This document shows, piece after piece, positions 34,051 to 45,300 of a stretch of 64,000 bases of DNA. This DNA comes from Bubalus kerabau (taxonomy: Eukaryota > Chordata > Mammalia > Artiodactyla > Bovidae): the NCBI RefSeq assembly GCF_029407905.1, contig NC_073626.1, positions 85,525,482 through 85,589,481 of the forward strand, read 5' to 3'. Each line of letters opens with the position of its first letter. Positions within the stretch are counted from its first letter, which is position 1. A model generated the notes under the pieces. That model ran no database searches and was not told the origin of the DNA. It saw nothing but the letters and a program-made list of their open reading frames with translations. Made by a program: the position numbers and the translations under genes.

Positions 34051-34197
34051 GACATGTCATGTAATTAGCATTTTGGGGTCCAAAATTTTAATTTCAAGCT
34101 AAGAAACTGAAAAAGAAGTTTATGTAAGGAGAAGGAAGACTAAGATGACTATACAGAAGTATTAGTATAAAAGTAACCACTGGAAAGTAACCACTAG

Positions 34198-35550
34198 CAG
34201 TGGCCACAGGACTGGAAAAGGTCAGTTTTCATTCCAATCCCAAAGAAAGGCAATGCCAAAGAATGCTCAAACTACCGCACAATTGCACTCATCTCACAGG
34301 CTAGTAAAGTAATGCTCAAAATTCTCCAAGCCAGGCTTCAGCAATATGTGAACTGTGAACTTCCTGATGTTCAAGCTGGTTTTAGAAAAGGCAGAGGAAC
34401 CAGAGATCAAATTGCCAACATCTGCTGGATCATGGAAAAAGCAAGAGAGTTCCAGAAAAACATCAATTTCTGCTTTATTGACTATGCCAAAGCCTTTGAC
34501 TGTGTGGATCACAATAAACTGTGGAAAATTCTGAAAGAGATGGGAATACCAGACCATCTGATCTGCCTCTTGAGAAAGTTGTATGCAGGTCAGGAAGCAA
34601 CAGTTAGAACTGGACATGGAACAACAGACTGGTTCCAAATAGGAAAAGGAGTTCATCAAGGCTGTATATTGTCACCCTGTTTATTTCACTTATATGCAGA
34701 GTACATCATGAGAAACGCTGGACTGGAAGAAGCACAAGCTAGAGTCAAGATTGCTGGGAGAAATATCAACAACCTCAGATATGCAGATGACACCACCCTT
34801 ATGGCAGAAAGTAAAGAGGAACTAAAAAGCCTCTTGAGGAAAGTGAAAGAGGAGAGTGAAAAAGCTGGCTTAAAGCTCAACATTCAGAAAACGAAGATCA
34901 TGGCATCTGGTCCCACCACTTCATGGGAAATAGATGGGGAAACAGTGGAAACAGTGTCAGACTTTATTTTTCTGGGCTCCAAAATCACTGCAGATGGTGA
35001 CTGCAGCCATGAAATTAAAAGACGCTTACTCCTTGGAAGGAAAGTTATGACCAACTTAGATAACATATTCAAAAGCAGAGACATTACTTTGCCAACAAAG
35101 GTCTGTCTAGTCAAGGCTATGGTTTTTCCTGTGCTCATGTATGGATGTGAGAGTTGGACTGTGAAGAAGGCTGAGTGCCGAAGAATTGATGCTTTTGAAG
35201 TGTGGTGTTGGAGAAGACTCTTGAGAGTCCCTTGGACTGCAAGGAGATCCAACCAGTCCATTCTGAAGGAGATCAGCCCTGGGATTTCTTTGGAAGGAAT
35301 GATGCTAAAGCTGAAACTCCAGTACTTTGGCCACCTCATGCGAAAAGTTGACTCATTGGAAAAGACTCTGATGCTGGGAGGGATTGGGGGCAGGAGGAGA
35401 AGGGGACGACAGAGGATGATATGGCTGGATGGCATCACTGACTCGATGGACGTGAGTCTGAGTGAACTCCGGGAGTTGGTGAGGGACAGGGAGACCTGGC
35501 ATGCTGCAATTCATGGGGTCGCAAAGAGTCGGACACGACTGAGGGACTGA
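34198..35550 (+). pseudogene. BovB reverse transcriptase, C-terminal 450 codons, uninterrupted
   Basis: Longest open frame in the window; the first Met is at 34312 (412 aa), but the frame is open from the truncation point. RT palm motifs, numbered from that Met: motif A FCFIDYAKAFDCVDH (Asp57, 34480-34482), motif B GVHQGCILSP (113-122), motif C YADD (157-160, 34780-34791). The C-terminal half holds WKTI-like and Arg-rich segments (GGIGGRRRRGRQRM) typical of BovB. Motif B has His where other BovB copies in this window encode Arg. The endonuclease is absent, so it cannot mobilise alone. There is no host promoter evidence. Confidence 0.9.
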
Positions 35551-35565
35551 TCTGATCTGATCTGA
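34198..35565 (+). mobile_element. BovB, 5'-truncated, best preserved copy, with TSD
   Basis: 1368 bp from CAGTGGCCACAGGACTGG (within the RT domain) to the tail GACTGATCTGATCTGATCTG. TSD ACCACTAG at 34190-34197 and 35566-35573. A related AAGTAACCACT copy lies just upstream at 34171-34181, so the target was already locally repeated. Reading frame is open throughout. Confidence 0.96.
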
Positions 35566-35573
35566 ACCACTAG

Positions 35574-36304
35574 AAAAAAATGCAAATCTTCTTTTTAGAA
35601 CAATGCAAAAATAAGCAAGAAAAATGGAAAGCACAGTGAAAACCAAAATGAACATATCATAATGCAGTTAATTGTACCTGTGTAAGTCTACTTACCTATT
35701 TAACTCATTGAGCTGAGCCCAAATGTATCCACTATATTAGTGCATCTAAGTGGGATTAGTCACTTATTAAAAATGTTTTTCTGATTGGCTTACAAAGCAA
35801 AACCCAACTCTGTTATGTGCAAGTTACATACCTGAAACAAAGTGACCCACAAAGACTAAAAATAAATAATATTAGTAAAGCTTTACCTTGTGTATTGGGC
35901 ACTTCTGTGCACCATTTATAATCCTTTCAGGTCCTCTTCTAACTCGAGAAGCAGATGGGGCTATTGGTTTCAAATAAGCTTTGCATCTGTATAAACTTGA
36001 TAATGCGTCACTCTGAACATATGCCATCTACTTCACTTCAGGCACAAGGAATTCTATTATGTCATGGTGAGAAACATCTAAGACAGCCTGCTCAGCAATC
36101 ATGAGCAACTCAGAAGTGTAGAGGAATTAACACTTGTGAAATCACCCTTGAAAAGGAGACAGTGGGCAAGTATAGACAGGTTTCTCCCTTATATCCCCCA
36201 CATGAATGGTTATGAGAACCAGGTTATCTGTAACTGTAGCCAATTTGATAAGCCAATATAATTTGATTGTGTTTGTTTTATTTCCTTCCTAATTTCACCT
36301 GCTC
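35574..36304. other. Unique sequence
   Basis: No gene or recognisable repeat. Confidence 0.45.
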
Positions 36305-36319
36305 CATCCCTTGCTTTCT

Positions 36320-36529
36320 GGGCTTCCCAGATAGCTCAGTAGTAAAGAATCTGCCTGCCAATACAGGAAATACAGGAGATGGGGGTTCCATCCCTGGGTT
36401 GGGAAAATCCCCTGGAGAAGGAAATGGCAACCCACTCCAGTATTCTTGCCTGGGAAATTCCACGGACAGAAGACCCTGGTTTTGCATCCATGGGGTCACA
36501 AAAGAGTTGACTTAGTGACTAAACAACAA
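36320..36529 (+). mobile_element. Bov-tA SINE with TSD
   Basis: GGGCTTCCCAGATAGCTCAG, GGGGTTCCATCCCTGGG, GAAATGGCAACCCACTCCAG, tail (AAC)n. TSD CATCCCTTGCTTTCT / CATCCCTTCCTTTGG at 36305-36319 and 36530-36544, imperfect. Confidence 0.9.
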
Positions 36530-36544
36530 CATCCCTTCCTTTGG

Positions 36545-37299
36545 CTCTTTGGGAGTGTTTGCCCACGGCTATGTTTTGGCCTGAACTACCAGGCAGATTC
36601 AAACCAAAACAAAACAGGGATCACATCCTTTGTATTTGATAAGCTTGAGCTCAAGACAAAGTATTAAACAATGCATGAAAGGACTTTGATAGAACTAAAA
36701 GCTACAATTCACAATGTTATATAAGCATAATGAATATATATATGCCAAGTAGCACAGCCCCTGCAGAACACGCAAAGAGAGACTCTGTAACAACATCAGT
36801 TTTTATATACTGCAATCACAGTCCGTTTAAGTGTAAAAAATATATAGGCCTACAGAAGACTTGAAGTACAAAATTAATATCTTCAATTTTATGAATAAAT
36901 GTTAAAGTTGAAGACCTGAAAGTTGAGAAAACACCATTTTCCAAGTGCACAATAATCATGATTGTATCCTAAGTCTAACTGTACACCAATAGTTAAACAA
37001 CAACTATTTGGGTTGAACAAAAGAAAGACAATATGAGCAGCATTCTATGATCAAATGCCTATAGTCATAGGCATTTAATGATGAAAGTTTTAGAAATCTA
37101 CAAAGCTCCTTGTTAAACATTTGGTCAAAGGGGAAACACAAACATCGAAAAATGATGATAATAGAAACAGTATACAACAGTTTCTCTGGGAATCATCAAA
37201 ACAATGATTAGAGAAATCCAGTAATTAGGCCAATAAAAATGAAAATAAAGGAATTCTGGTTTCCTATTTGCCAATAAGGAGCTTGAAAATGGCCACTCT
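36545..37299. other. Unique sequence
   Basis: No gene or recognisable repeat. An inverted CCTATAG-TCA-TAGGCA motif near 37058-37074 is a short local palindrome only. Confidence 0.4.
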
Positions 37300-38149
37300 G
37301 TCCTCACAACAAATAAAAAACCAAATAGACTGAAATATCTCTAACTCTTCAGATCTGTAAGAGAAGGGAAGGATACAGGAACAACTGCTGTCCTCAAGAT
37401 TGAAGAGACAGGTGAAAACAGGGAGTCATGGATTACCACAATAGAGACTCTCGAGTGAAAATTTCCACAGAAACCAGGACTGGGATAGGAAAACCTGAAC
37501 TATACTTGTTAAATTGATGGAGGGTCAGTGTGGAGAACTCTGAGATGTAAAAACTCCAGGAGGATCCAGTCATTGAAAGAGGAGTGGAGGAAGGCATTAT
37601 ACTGAAATTTACCTCCATTAGACTAAGTTCCTACACTAAGTATCAGAGGAAAACCCCTTATGCTTGGAAGAGGCAAGGGGAGGAAAAAGAAACCATTTTA
37701 AAATACACCTGAGTGCTCTCTTCTTAACAAGACCTGTCCTCTGGGGAAACTAGTGAACCAGAGTCTAAACTCTGGGGGTGTTAGCAGAGCATTATTGACC
37801 TGGAAGAAGGGAAATAACCAACACCAGTCTCCTCTAGCCATCCTGTACCATCTAAAAGTCAGTGAGGGAAGAGGAACTGAGCAACACTTAACAAGTTCAC
37901 TAACCAGAGGCATAAGCTCACTAAAAGACTGAGACCAGATCTTAGGACTGGAGAATTGTTCTCCTCCTCCTATAACTCAGTACTACGTCACTAAAGGTCT
38001 GTTTATACCGGTTCCTTTTATCCATCATATCTGGCTATGAAGAAAAAAAATTACAAACCTCAATTTAAAGAGACACAGCAAGCATCAGAACTAGTTAGAA
38101 CCAGACATGGCAGGTATGCTGGAATTTTCCTACCTGGAATTTAAAAAAA

Positions 38150-38327
38150 GATTGAGGGCAGGAGGAGAAGCAGGCAACAGAGGATGAATGGTTGGATAGC
38201 ATCACCAGCTCAATGGATGTGAGTTTGGCAAAACTCTGGTAGATAGTGAAGGAGAGGGAAGCCAGGGGTGCTGTAGTCCATGGGGTCACAAAGAATCGGA
38301 CACCAGTTAGTGACTGAACAACAACAA
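38150..38327 (+). mobile_element. BovB 3' end, diverged
   Basis: GATTGAGGGCAGGAGGAGAA, GATGAATGGTTGGATAGC, AGTCCATGGGGTCACAAAG, TAGTGACTGAAC then (AAC)n. The GACTGAACAACAAC tail matches SINE-type ends as well as BovB. Confidence 0.8.
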
Positions 38328-39052
38328 TGATTAATGTGCTAAGGACTCTAATGGATAAAGTAGATAGCATGTAAGAACCAAAAAGAAATGTTAGAGGTTA
38401 AAAAAAAAAAAAACTAACAAAAATGAAAAGTGCCTTTGATGGGCTTATTAGTAGATTGAAAATGGCTGAGGAAAGAATTTTTGAGCTAGACAGTATATCA
38501 ACAGAATCCTCAAAAACCAAAAAGAAAGAACAACGGCTGAAAAAAAGAATGTCTAAGTTCTGCAAAAGTTATATAACATACACATAGTGGGAATATTAGA
38601 AGGAGAAGAAAGAGTGGAAGGAACAGATGAAATATTTGACAATAAGTACTGAGACTTTCCCCCATTAATATCTGACACCAGACCTCAGGTCCAGGAAGCT
38701 CAGAGAGCTCCAAGCAGGATAAATGTCAAAACAAAAACAAATAAAAAATCAAACCAAACCTAATCGTATTATTTTTGACTACAGAAAAATCAAAGGAAAA
38801 CTCCAGAGGAAAAGAATACCTTAACTGTAAGAACAAAGATAAGAATTACAACTTCTTTCTTCTCAGAAACCATATGAGTAAGAAAAGTGGAGTGAAATAT
38901 TTAAAAGTGTTGAGAGAAAATGCCTTACTAACCTAGAATTCTGTACTTGCAAAATTATCCTTCAAAACTGAAGATGAAATAAAAACTTTCACAGACAAAC
39001 AAAGTTAAGAGAATCTGTTGCTAGTAGATCTGCCTTGCAAAAAATGTTAAAA

Positions 39053-39989
39053 GACATACAGATGGCTAACAAACACATGAAAAGATGCTCAACATCACTC
39101 ATTACCAGAAAATTCAAATCAAAACCACTATGAGGTACCATTTCACGCCACTCAGAATGGCTGCGATCCAAAAGTCTACAAGCAATAAATGCTGGAGAGG
39201 GTGTGGAGAAAAGGGAACCCTCTTACACTGTTGGTGGAATGCAAACTAGTACAGCCACTACGGAGAACAGTGTGGAGATTCCTTAAAAAAACTGGAAATA
39301 GAACTGCCTTATGATCCAGCAATCCCACTGCTGGGCATACACACCGAGGAAACCAGAATTGAAAGAGACACGTGTACCCCAATGTTCATCGAAGCACTGT
39401 TTATAATAGCCAGGACATGGAGGCAACCTAGTTGTCCATCAGCAGATGAATGGATAAGAAAGCTGTGGTACATATACACAATGGAGTATTACTCAGCCAT
39501 TAAAAAGAACACATTTGAATCAGTTCTAATGAGGTGGATGAAACTGGAGCCAATTATACAGAGTGAAGTAAGCCAGAAAGAAAAACAGCAATGTAGTATA
39601 CTAATGCATATATATGGAATTTAGAAAGATGGTAACAATAACCCTGTGTACGAGACAGCAAAAGAGACACAGATGTATAGAACAGTCTTTTTGACTCTGT
39701 GGGAGAGGGTGGGATTATTTGGGAGAATGGCATTGAAACATGTATAATATCATATATGAAATGAGTTGCCAGTCCAGGTTTGATGCACGATACTGGATAC
39801 ATGGGGCTGGTGCACTGGGATGACTCAGAGGGATGGTACGGGGAGGGAGGAGGGAGGAGGGTTCAAGATGGGGAACACGTGTATACCTGTGGCAGATTCA
39901 TGTTGATATATGGCAAAACCAATACAATATTGCAAAGTTAAAAAATAAAATAAAATTTAAAAAATAAATAAATAAAATTAAAAAAAAAA
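39053..39989 (+). mobile_element. L1-BT 3' fragment nested in ancient L1
   Basis: Starts ACATACAGATGGCTAACAAA (ORF2 C-terminal region), contains the complete 3' UTR (GGGCTGGTGCACTGGGATGA, GGAGGGAGGAGGGTTCAAGA) and ends in an A-rich tail. Host ORF1 text breaks after ATGTTAAAAG and resumes at AACTCATTTAGAAAG; TSD of about AAAAG, consistent with L1 cleavage at TT|AAAA. Confidence 0.92.
39382..39624 (+). pseudogene. L1-BT ORF2 C-terminal fragment
   Basis: 80 codons: MFIEALFIIARTWRQPSCP then LWYIYTMEYYSAIKKN and MKLEPIIQSEVSQKEKQ, the well-known end of L1 ORF2p after the cysteine-rich region. Upstream ORF2 (39053-39380) is in another frame. Ends at the TAG at 39622-39624, the natural end of this C-terminus as far as I can tell. 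Confidence 0.88.
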
Positions 39990-40833
39990 GAACTCATTTA
40001 GAAAGAAGGAAAATAACATAGATCAGAAACTTGGATCTACATAAAGTAAGGAAGTGCATGAAGAAGGAATAAGTGAATGTATAATGCAAACTTTTGTTTG
40101 TCTTATTCTTAATATGTGCTTATGTATGCTTGTGTAAAATGAAATGAAGGACAGCAATGATACAAGAGGAAGAGATTTGGGTTATTTTGGTATTACAAGG
40201 GACTCACACTACCTATGGTGTTATTTGAAAGTGAACTTATGTATTGTAAACTCTAGGAAAACCACTAAAAAAAATGAAAAACAAAAAAAGAAATATGACA
40301 TGTTAAGAAAAGAGAGAAAGTGAAATAATATAAAAATCTAAATTATCATCACAAAAGGCATAAAAAGGTGGAAGACAAAAATTGGAACAGAGAACAAGGA
40401 CAGCAACTAGGAAACATTAATAAGTATTGTAGACAGTAATCCAGCTATATGCTGTATACCAGCAATGCACAAGTGGGATTTGAAATTAAGAACACAATAC
40501 CATTAGCACCCACAAAATGAAGTACTTAGGTATAAATCTAACAAATATGTACAAGACTCTGATGAGCAAAATCACAGAAAAACTAAATAACTGGAGATAA
40601 TATTTCATACCCATGGAAAGTTAGACTCAGTATTTCCGAGTTCTTCCCATCTTGGTCTATAATTGAATGCAATTCCAATTAAAATCCCAGCAAATTATTT
40701 TGCTGATATAGACAAACTTATTCTAAAGTTCGTGTGAAGAGGCAAAACTAGAGAACAGCCAACACAGTTTCGCAGAAGAAGAGCAAAGTTGGAGGACTGA
40801 CACTTCCAAGATCTACTGTAAAGTTATGATAAT

Positions 40834-41071
40834 ACCTCATGTGAAGAATTGACTTATTGGAAAAGACTCTGATGCTGGAAGGGATTGGGGGCAGGAGGAG
40901 AAGGGGACGACAGAGGATGAGATGGCTGGATGACATCACTGACTTGATGGACGTGAGTCTGAGTGAACTCCGGGAGCTGGTGATGGACAGGGAGGCCTGG
41001 AGTGCTACAGTCCATGGGGTCACAAAGAGTTGGACACGACTGAGCGACTGAACTGAACTGATCTGATCTGA
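40834..41071 (+). mobile_element. BovB 3' fragment nested in ancient L1
   Basis: ACCTCATGTGAAGAATTGAC to CTGAACTGATCTGATCTGA; about 238 bp, well preserved, with mixed ACTGA/TCTGA tail units. TSD not certain. Confidence 0.92.
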
Positions 41072-41265
41072 GTACCAGTGAATGAATGAAAAAGTAGATC
41101 AGTGGGACAGAATAGAACGCTCAGAATAGATGCACATAGGTAAATCTAATTGATCTTTGACAAAGGAATAAAGGCAACATAATGGGGCAAAGATAATATT
41201 TTCAATAAATAGTGTTGCAACATTGGGACATCCACATTCAAAGAACTAAATCTACGCACAGACTT

Positions 41266-41479
41266 TGTTGTTGTTACTTGGTCACTAAGTCATGTCTGAC
41301 TCTTTTGAAACCACCTGGAGTGTAGCTTGCAAGGTTGCACTGTCTGTGGGATTTTCCAGGCAATAATACTGGAGTGGGTTGCCATTTCCTTCTCCAGGGG
41401 AATCTTCCGAACCCAGGGATCAAACTCGCATCTCCTGCATTGGCAGGCAGATTCTTTACTACTGAGCCCAGGGAAGCCC
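41266..41479 (-). mobile_element. Bov-tA SINE at a repeatedly used target
   Basis: Antisense: TGTTGTTGTTACTTGGTCAC, CAATAATACTGGAGTGGGTT, CCAGGGATCAAACTCGC, GAGCCCAGGGAAGCCC. TSD ACGCACAGACTT / ACACACAGACTT at 41254-41265 and 41480-41491. Confidence 0.93.
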
Positions 41480-41494
41480 ACACACAGACTTACA

Positions 41495-42608
41495 GTTCAG
41501 TCAGTTCAGTTGCTCAGTCATGTCCGACTCTTTGCGACCCCATGAATCACAGCACGCCAGGCCTCCCTGTGCATCACCAACTCCATTCACCCAAACTCAC
41601 ATGCATCAAGTCGGTGATACCATCAAGCCATTTCATCCTCTGTTGTCTCCTTCTCCTCCTGCCCCCAATCCCTCCCAGCATCAGAGTCTTTTCCAATGAG
41701 TCAACTCTTCCCTTGAGGTGGCCAGAGTATTGGAGTTTCAGCCTCAGCATCAGTCTTTCCAATGAACACCCAGGACTGATCTCCTTTAGGATGGACTGGT
41801 TGGACCTTCTTGCAGTTCAAGGGACTCTCAAGAGTCTTCTCCAACACCACAGTTCAAAAGCATCAATTCTTCTGCACTCATCTTTCTTTACAGTCCAACT
41901 CTCACATCCATACATGACCACAGGATAAACCATAGCCTTGACTAGACAGACCTTTGTTGGCAAAGTAATATCTCTGCTTTTGAATATGCTATCTAGGTTG
42001 GTCATAACTTTCCTTCCAAGGAGTAAGCGTCTTTTAATTTCATGGCCACAATCACCATCTGCAGTGATCTTGGAGCACACACAAAAAAAAGTTTGACACT
42101 GTTTCCCCATCTATTTCCCATGAAGTGATGGGACCAGATGCCATGATCTTCGTTTTCTGAATGTTGAGCTTTAAGCCAACTTTTTCACTCTCCTCTTTCA
42201 CTTTCATCAAGAGGCCCTTTAGTTCTTCTTCACTCTGACATAAGGGTGGTGTCATCTGCATATTTGAGGTTATTGATATTTCTCCCTGCAATCTTGATTC
42301 CAGCTTGTGCTTCTTCCAGCCCAGTGTTTCTCATGATGTACTCTGCATATAAGTGAAATAAACAGGGTGACAATATACAGCCTTGATGAACTCCTTTTCC
42401 TATTTGGAACCAGTCTGTTGTTCCATGTCCAGTTCTAACTGTTGCTTCCTGACCTGCATACAAATTTCTCAAGAGGCAGGTCACATGGTCTGGTATTCCC
42501 ATCTCTTTCAGAATTTTCCACAGTTTATTGTGATCCACAGAGTCAAAGGCTTTGGCGTAGTCAATAGAGCAGAAATAGATGTTTTTCTGAAACTCTCTTG
42601 CTTTTTCC
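41495..42608 (-). mobile_element. BovB, 5'-truncated, same target as the adjacent SINE
   Basis: Antisense BovB from TTCAGTCAGTTCAGTTGCTC to CTCTCTTGCTTTTTC. TSD CACACAGACTTACA (41481-41494) / CACACAGACTTTACA (42609-42623), which overlaps the SINE's TSD. Coding is broken by a frameshift near 42235 but RT motifs are readable. Confidence 0.94.
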
Positions 42609-42613
42609 CACAC
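42230..42613 (-). pseudogene. BovB RT fragment, YADD intact
   Basis: 127 codons with motif A (FCSIDYAKAFDSVDH), motif B (GVHQGCILSP) and motif C (KYADDTTLM); frame breaks right after. Motif B again has His for Arg, as in the 34198 copy, while the 10888 copy keeps Arg. Confidence 0.88.
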
Positions 42614-42733
42614 AGACTTTACACCGTCACAAAAGTTGACTCCAAATATGTAAAATATGTAGCAAACCTGTCATAGCAATAAATAAATAAATAACCTTAT
42701 TTAAAAATGGGTAAAGGACTCTAATAAGCATTT

Positions 42734-42991
42734 ATTTTTAATCATATTCTGCTTTTTAAAAAAATTTTTTTATTGTGATATAGTTGATTTACAATGGTGG
42801 GTTATTTCTTGCAGTACTGAAAATTAATATCATGCATATACATATATCTACTTGTTAAAGATTCTTTTCCTACATAGGTCATTACAGAGTATTGACTAGA
42901 CTTCCCTGTCCTATACAGTAGATTCTCATTAGTTATGTTTTTTTTTCTTTTATATAGTACTGTTTATATGTCAATCCCAGTCTCCCAATTT
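42734..42991 (-). mobile_element. Artiodactyl L1 3' end nested in ancient L1, with TSD
   Basis: Antisense L1 3' UTR: T-rich run, TGTGATATAGTTGATTTACA, TCTTTTCCTACATAGGTCAT, CCTATACAGTAGATTCTC. Perfect 12 bp TSD TAATAAGCATTT at 42722-42733 and 42992-43003. Confidence 0.88.
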
Positions 42992-43822
42992 TAATAAGCA
43001 TTTCTTTTATCATGTATGTGGCCAACATATATGTGAAAAGATGTTCAACATCTCTAATCCTCAGGGATATGCAAATCAAAACCAAATTATATATCATCTC
43101 ACACTGTTAGGATGGGCATTATTAAAACATAAACAAGAAATAAGTGTTGGTGAGAATCTGGAGAAGCTGGAATTTTTGTCCACTGTTGGTGAGGATGTAA
43201 AATCATCCAGCCACTATGGAAAACAGTACAGAGATTCCTCAAAATATATAGCAAAAAATAGGACTACCATATGATAGTAATTTGATTTCTGAGTATTTAA
43301 CCAAAAGCATTGTAGTCAAAATCTCAAAGGGATCTTTGCACTCCCATGTTCATAGCAGCATTATTCATAATAGCCAAGATGCAGAAATAACCTAAATATC
43401 CATCGATGGATGAATGCATAAAGAAAATGTAGCATGTACATATAATGGAATATGATTCAGCCTTAAAAAATGAATTTTGCTATATGTGAAAACTTGAGTA
43501 AATCAGTCTTGAGGAAATCATACTGAGTGAAATAAGCTAGTCACTGAAAAACAGGTACTGCATATGCTATTTGTTTTGCATATATAAATTGGTAAAACAT
43601 TTAGAGGTAGAGAGTTGAATGATAATTGCCAGGGACTGTGGGCAAGGAGAAATAGGGATTTACTATTCAGTGGGCATGAAGCTTCAGTTATGCATGATGA
43701 TTAAGTAAGTTCTAGAGATCTTCTGTATAACATTGTGTCTATAGTTTAGTTTATTTTACATTAAAAAATTTGTAAAGAGGGTAGATCTCATGTTACATAT
43801 TTTACACAATAAAAAAAAATGA

Positions 43823-44137
43823 CGATAAAGCACCATTAAAACAAAAGTTATATTTTAAAAGGGAGATAATGTTGTCCTATCCTAGGTATATAAATTTGGC
43901 AACCTTGGTAAGATGACTAATTTTTTAGGAAAATATAATTTACTAAAATGGAACACATTAGAGATATAAAGCTTAAAAAAATGGTTTCCATAAAAGAAAC
44001 AGATAGTTTATCAATGAACCCTCCACACAAAAACATCAGGCTTGTATATTTGCAAAACCTTCAAAGACAAATGAATCCCTGTTCTACTTAAATTGTTTCA
44101 GATCATAGAAAAGGAGAAAAACTTCCAAATTTGTTAT
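43823..44137. other. Unassigned AT-rich sequence
   Basis: Follows the L1 A-tail; resembles L1 ORF2-like text weakly (AAAATGGAACACATTAGAG). No gene. Confidence 0.35.
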
Positions 44138-44410
44138 ATGCTGCTGGTAAGTCACTTCAGTTGTGCCCGACTCTGTTCGACCCCATAGACAGCAGCCCAC
44201 CAGGCTCCTTTGTTCCTTGGATTCTCCAGGCAAGAACACTGGAGTGGGTTGCCATTTCCCTCTCCAATGCATGAAAGTGAAACGTGAAAGTGAAGTCATT
44301 CAGTCATGTCTGACTTTTTGCGACCCCATGGACTATAGCCTACCAGGCTCCTCTGTCCATGGGATTTTCCAGGCAAGAGTACTGGAGTGGGGTGCCATTG
44401 CCTTCTCCAG
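44138..44410 (-). mobile_element. Bov-A2 SINE (dimer)
   Basis: Antisense: CTGCTGGTAAGTCACTTCAG, AATGCATGAAAGTGAAACG linker, ending GCCATTGCCTTCTCCAG. More CpG decay than the 26990 copy. No clear TSD. Confidence 0.92.
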
Positions 44411-44469
44411 TGATAGTCATTAGTGCTACCAGTTGAACCTGTTATATGAAGCAAGTATAAAATTGGTAC

Positions 44470-44770
44470 TTATACCTGATAGAAATCTGTGGGAAAAAAA
44501 AACAATCAAAGACCAATATTACTTATGAATAGTGATATAAATATTCTAAGATAATAATAACAAATAGTATCCAAAAGTACACTTAAAATAATAAACCATA
44601 AATAATAAGATTTATTTCATAAATGTAAATCTAGATTTATATTAAGAAATCTATCAATATAGTTCAACATAATAATAGATCAATGGAGGAAAAATAATAT
44701 GATCATCCCTGTATCTCCATAGATGCTCAAACTCTTCTCACAAAATTTCACGATCCTTAATACAAACATT
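44470..44770 (+). mobile_element. Possible ancient L1 ORF2 fragment
   Basis: TATAGTTCAACATAATAATA, GATCATCCCTGTATCTCCAT, ATAGATGCTCAAACTCTTC and TCACAAAATTTCACGATCC follow L1 RT-region order with heavy decay. Confidence 0.45.
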
Positions 44771-44774
44771 TAAT

Positions 44775-45300
44775 GAAATAGGCATCATATTAGTTGCGTA
44801 AAGCAACCATTTTATTCTGCTCACAGATCCTGTGGGTCAGAATTCTAACCAGGCTGAGGGAGCATGTACTGTGTCTGTTCCTTGATGTCTGGGCCTCAGC
44901 TAGGGACATGAATGTATGGAAATGACTCAAAACCTGGGTCCTGGTATCAGGCTTGGTATTTGGTTTGAGATGACTCAAAGGCTGGGTTCACTTGACTGCT
45001 GATCAGAGTGCCCACGTATGGTTTCATCATTTGGTATGGGCTCTCACAGCTTGGTGGCTGGGTTGTCATAGGGTATGTCCTGAGAGACAGCATCTGGAGG
45101 AGAGGTATCTTTCCAAGAGTCAGAAGGCTTCATTTGACCTAGGCTTACAGGTCACACGCCTTCACATCCTATTGATGTCAGTTAAATCACTAAGGCTGAC
45201 AGTACTCATGGAGACCAGAATTCAACTTCATTCCTTGATGGGGAAGTGACAGGGTCACACTGCATAAAGGCATTTGGGATGGGAGGTAATTTTATGGCAA
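44775..45300. repeat. Possible ancient LTR-type repeat, same class as 25097
   Basis: TAAAGCAACCATTTTATTCT, CTCACAGATCCTGTGGGTCA, GATGTCTGGGCCTCAGCTAG, and right end GGGTCACACTGCATAAAGGC / GGGATGGGAGGTAA. This order matches the same unnamed old mammalian repeat class as 25097. Not a gene: the open frames within it are short. Confidence 0.42.

Larger units (their letters stand above)
37300..43822 (+). mobile_element. Ancient L1 (L1M-type): 5' UTR, ORF1, ORF2, 3' UTR, with six insertions
   Basis: 5' UTR themes at 37700-38150 (GAGAATTGTTCTCCTCC, AAAGGTCTGTTTATACC, ATATCTGGCTATGAAG). ORF1 remnants at 38330-39052 (GTGGGAATATTAGAAGGAGA, TTATCCTTCAAAACTGAAGA, CAGACAAACAAAGTTAAGAG), resuming at 39990. 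ORF2 at 40480-40830 (GTACTTAGGTATAAATCTAA). 3' UTR at 41072-41265, 42624-42721 and 43004-43822, ending AATAAAAAAAAATG. Internal deletions are likely. Very old, no frame survives. Confidence 0.72.

Noticed and set aside
34884..35438. 184-codon minus-strand frame
   Set aside because: Shadow of the plus-strand BovB RT frame. The same antisense peptide recurs opposite other BovB copies (11341, 41335, 59656).
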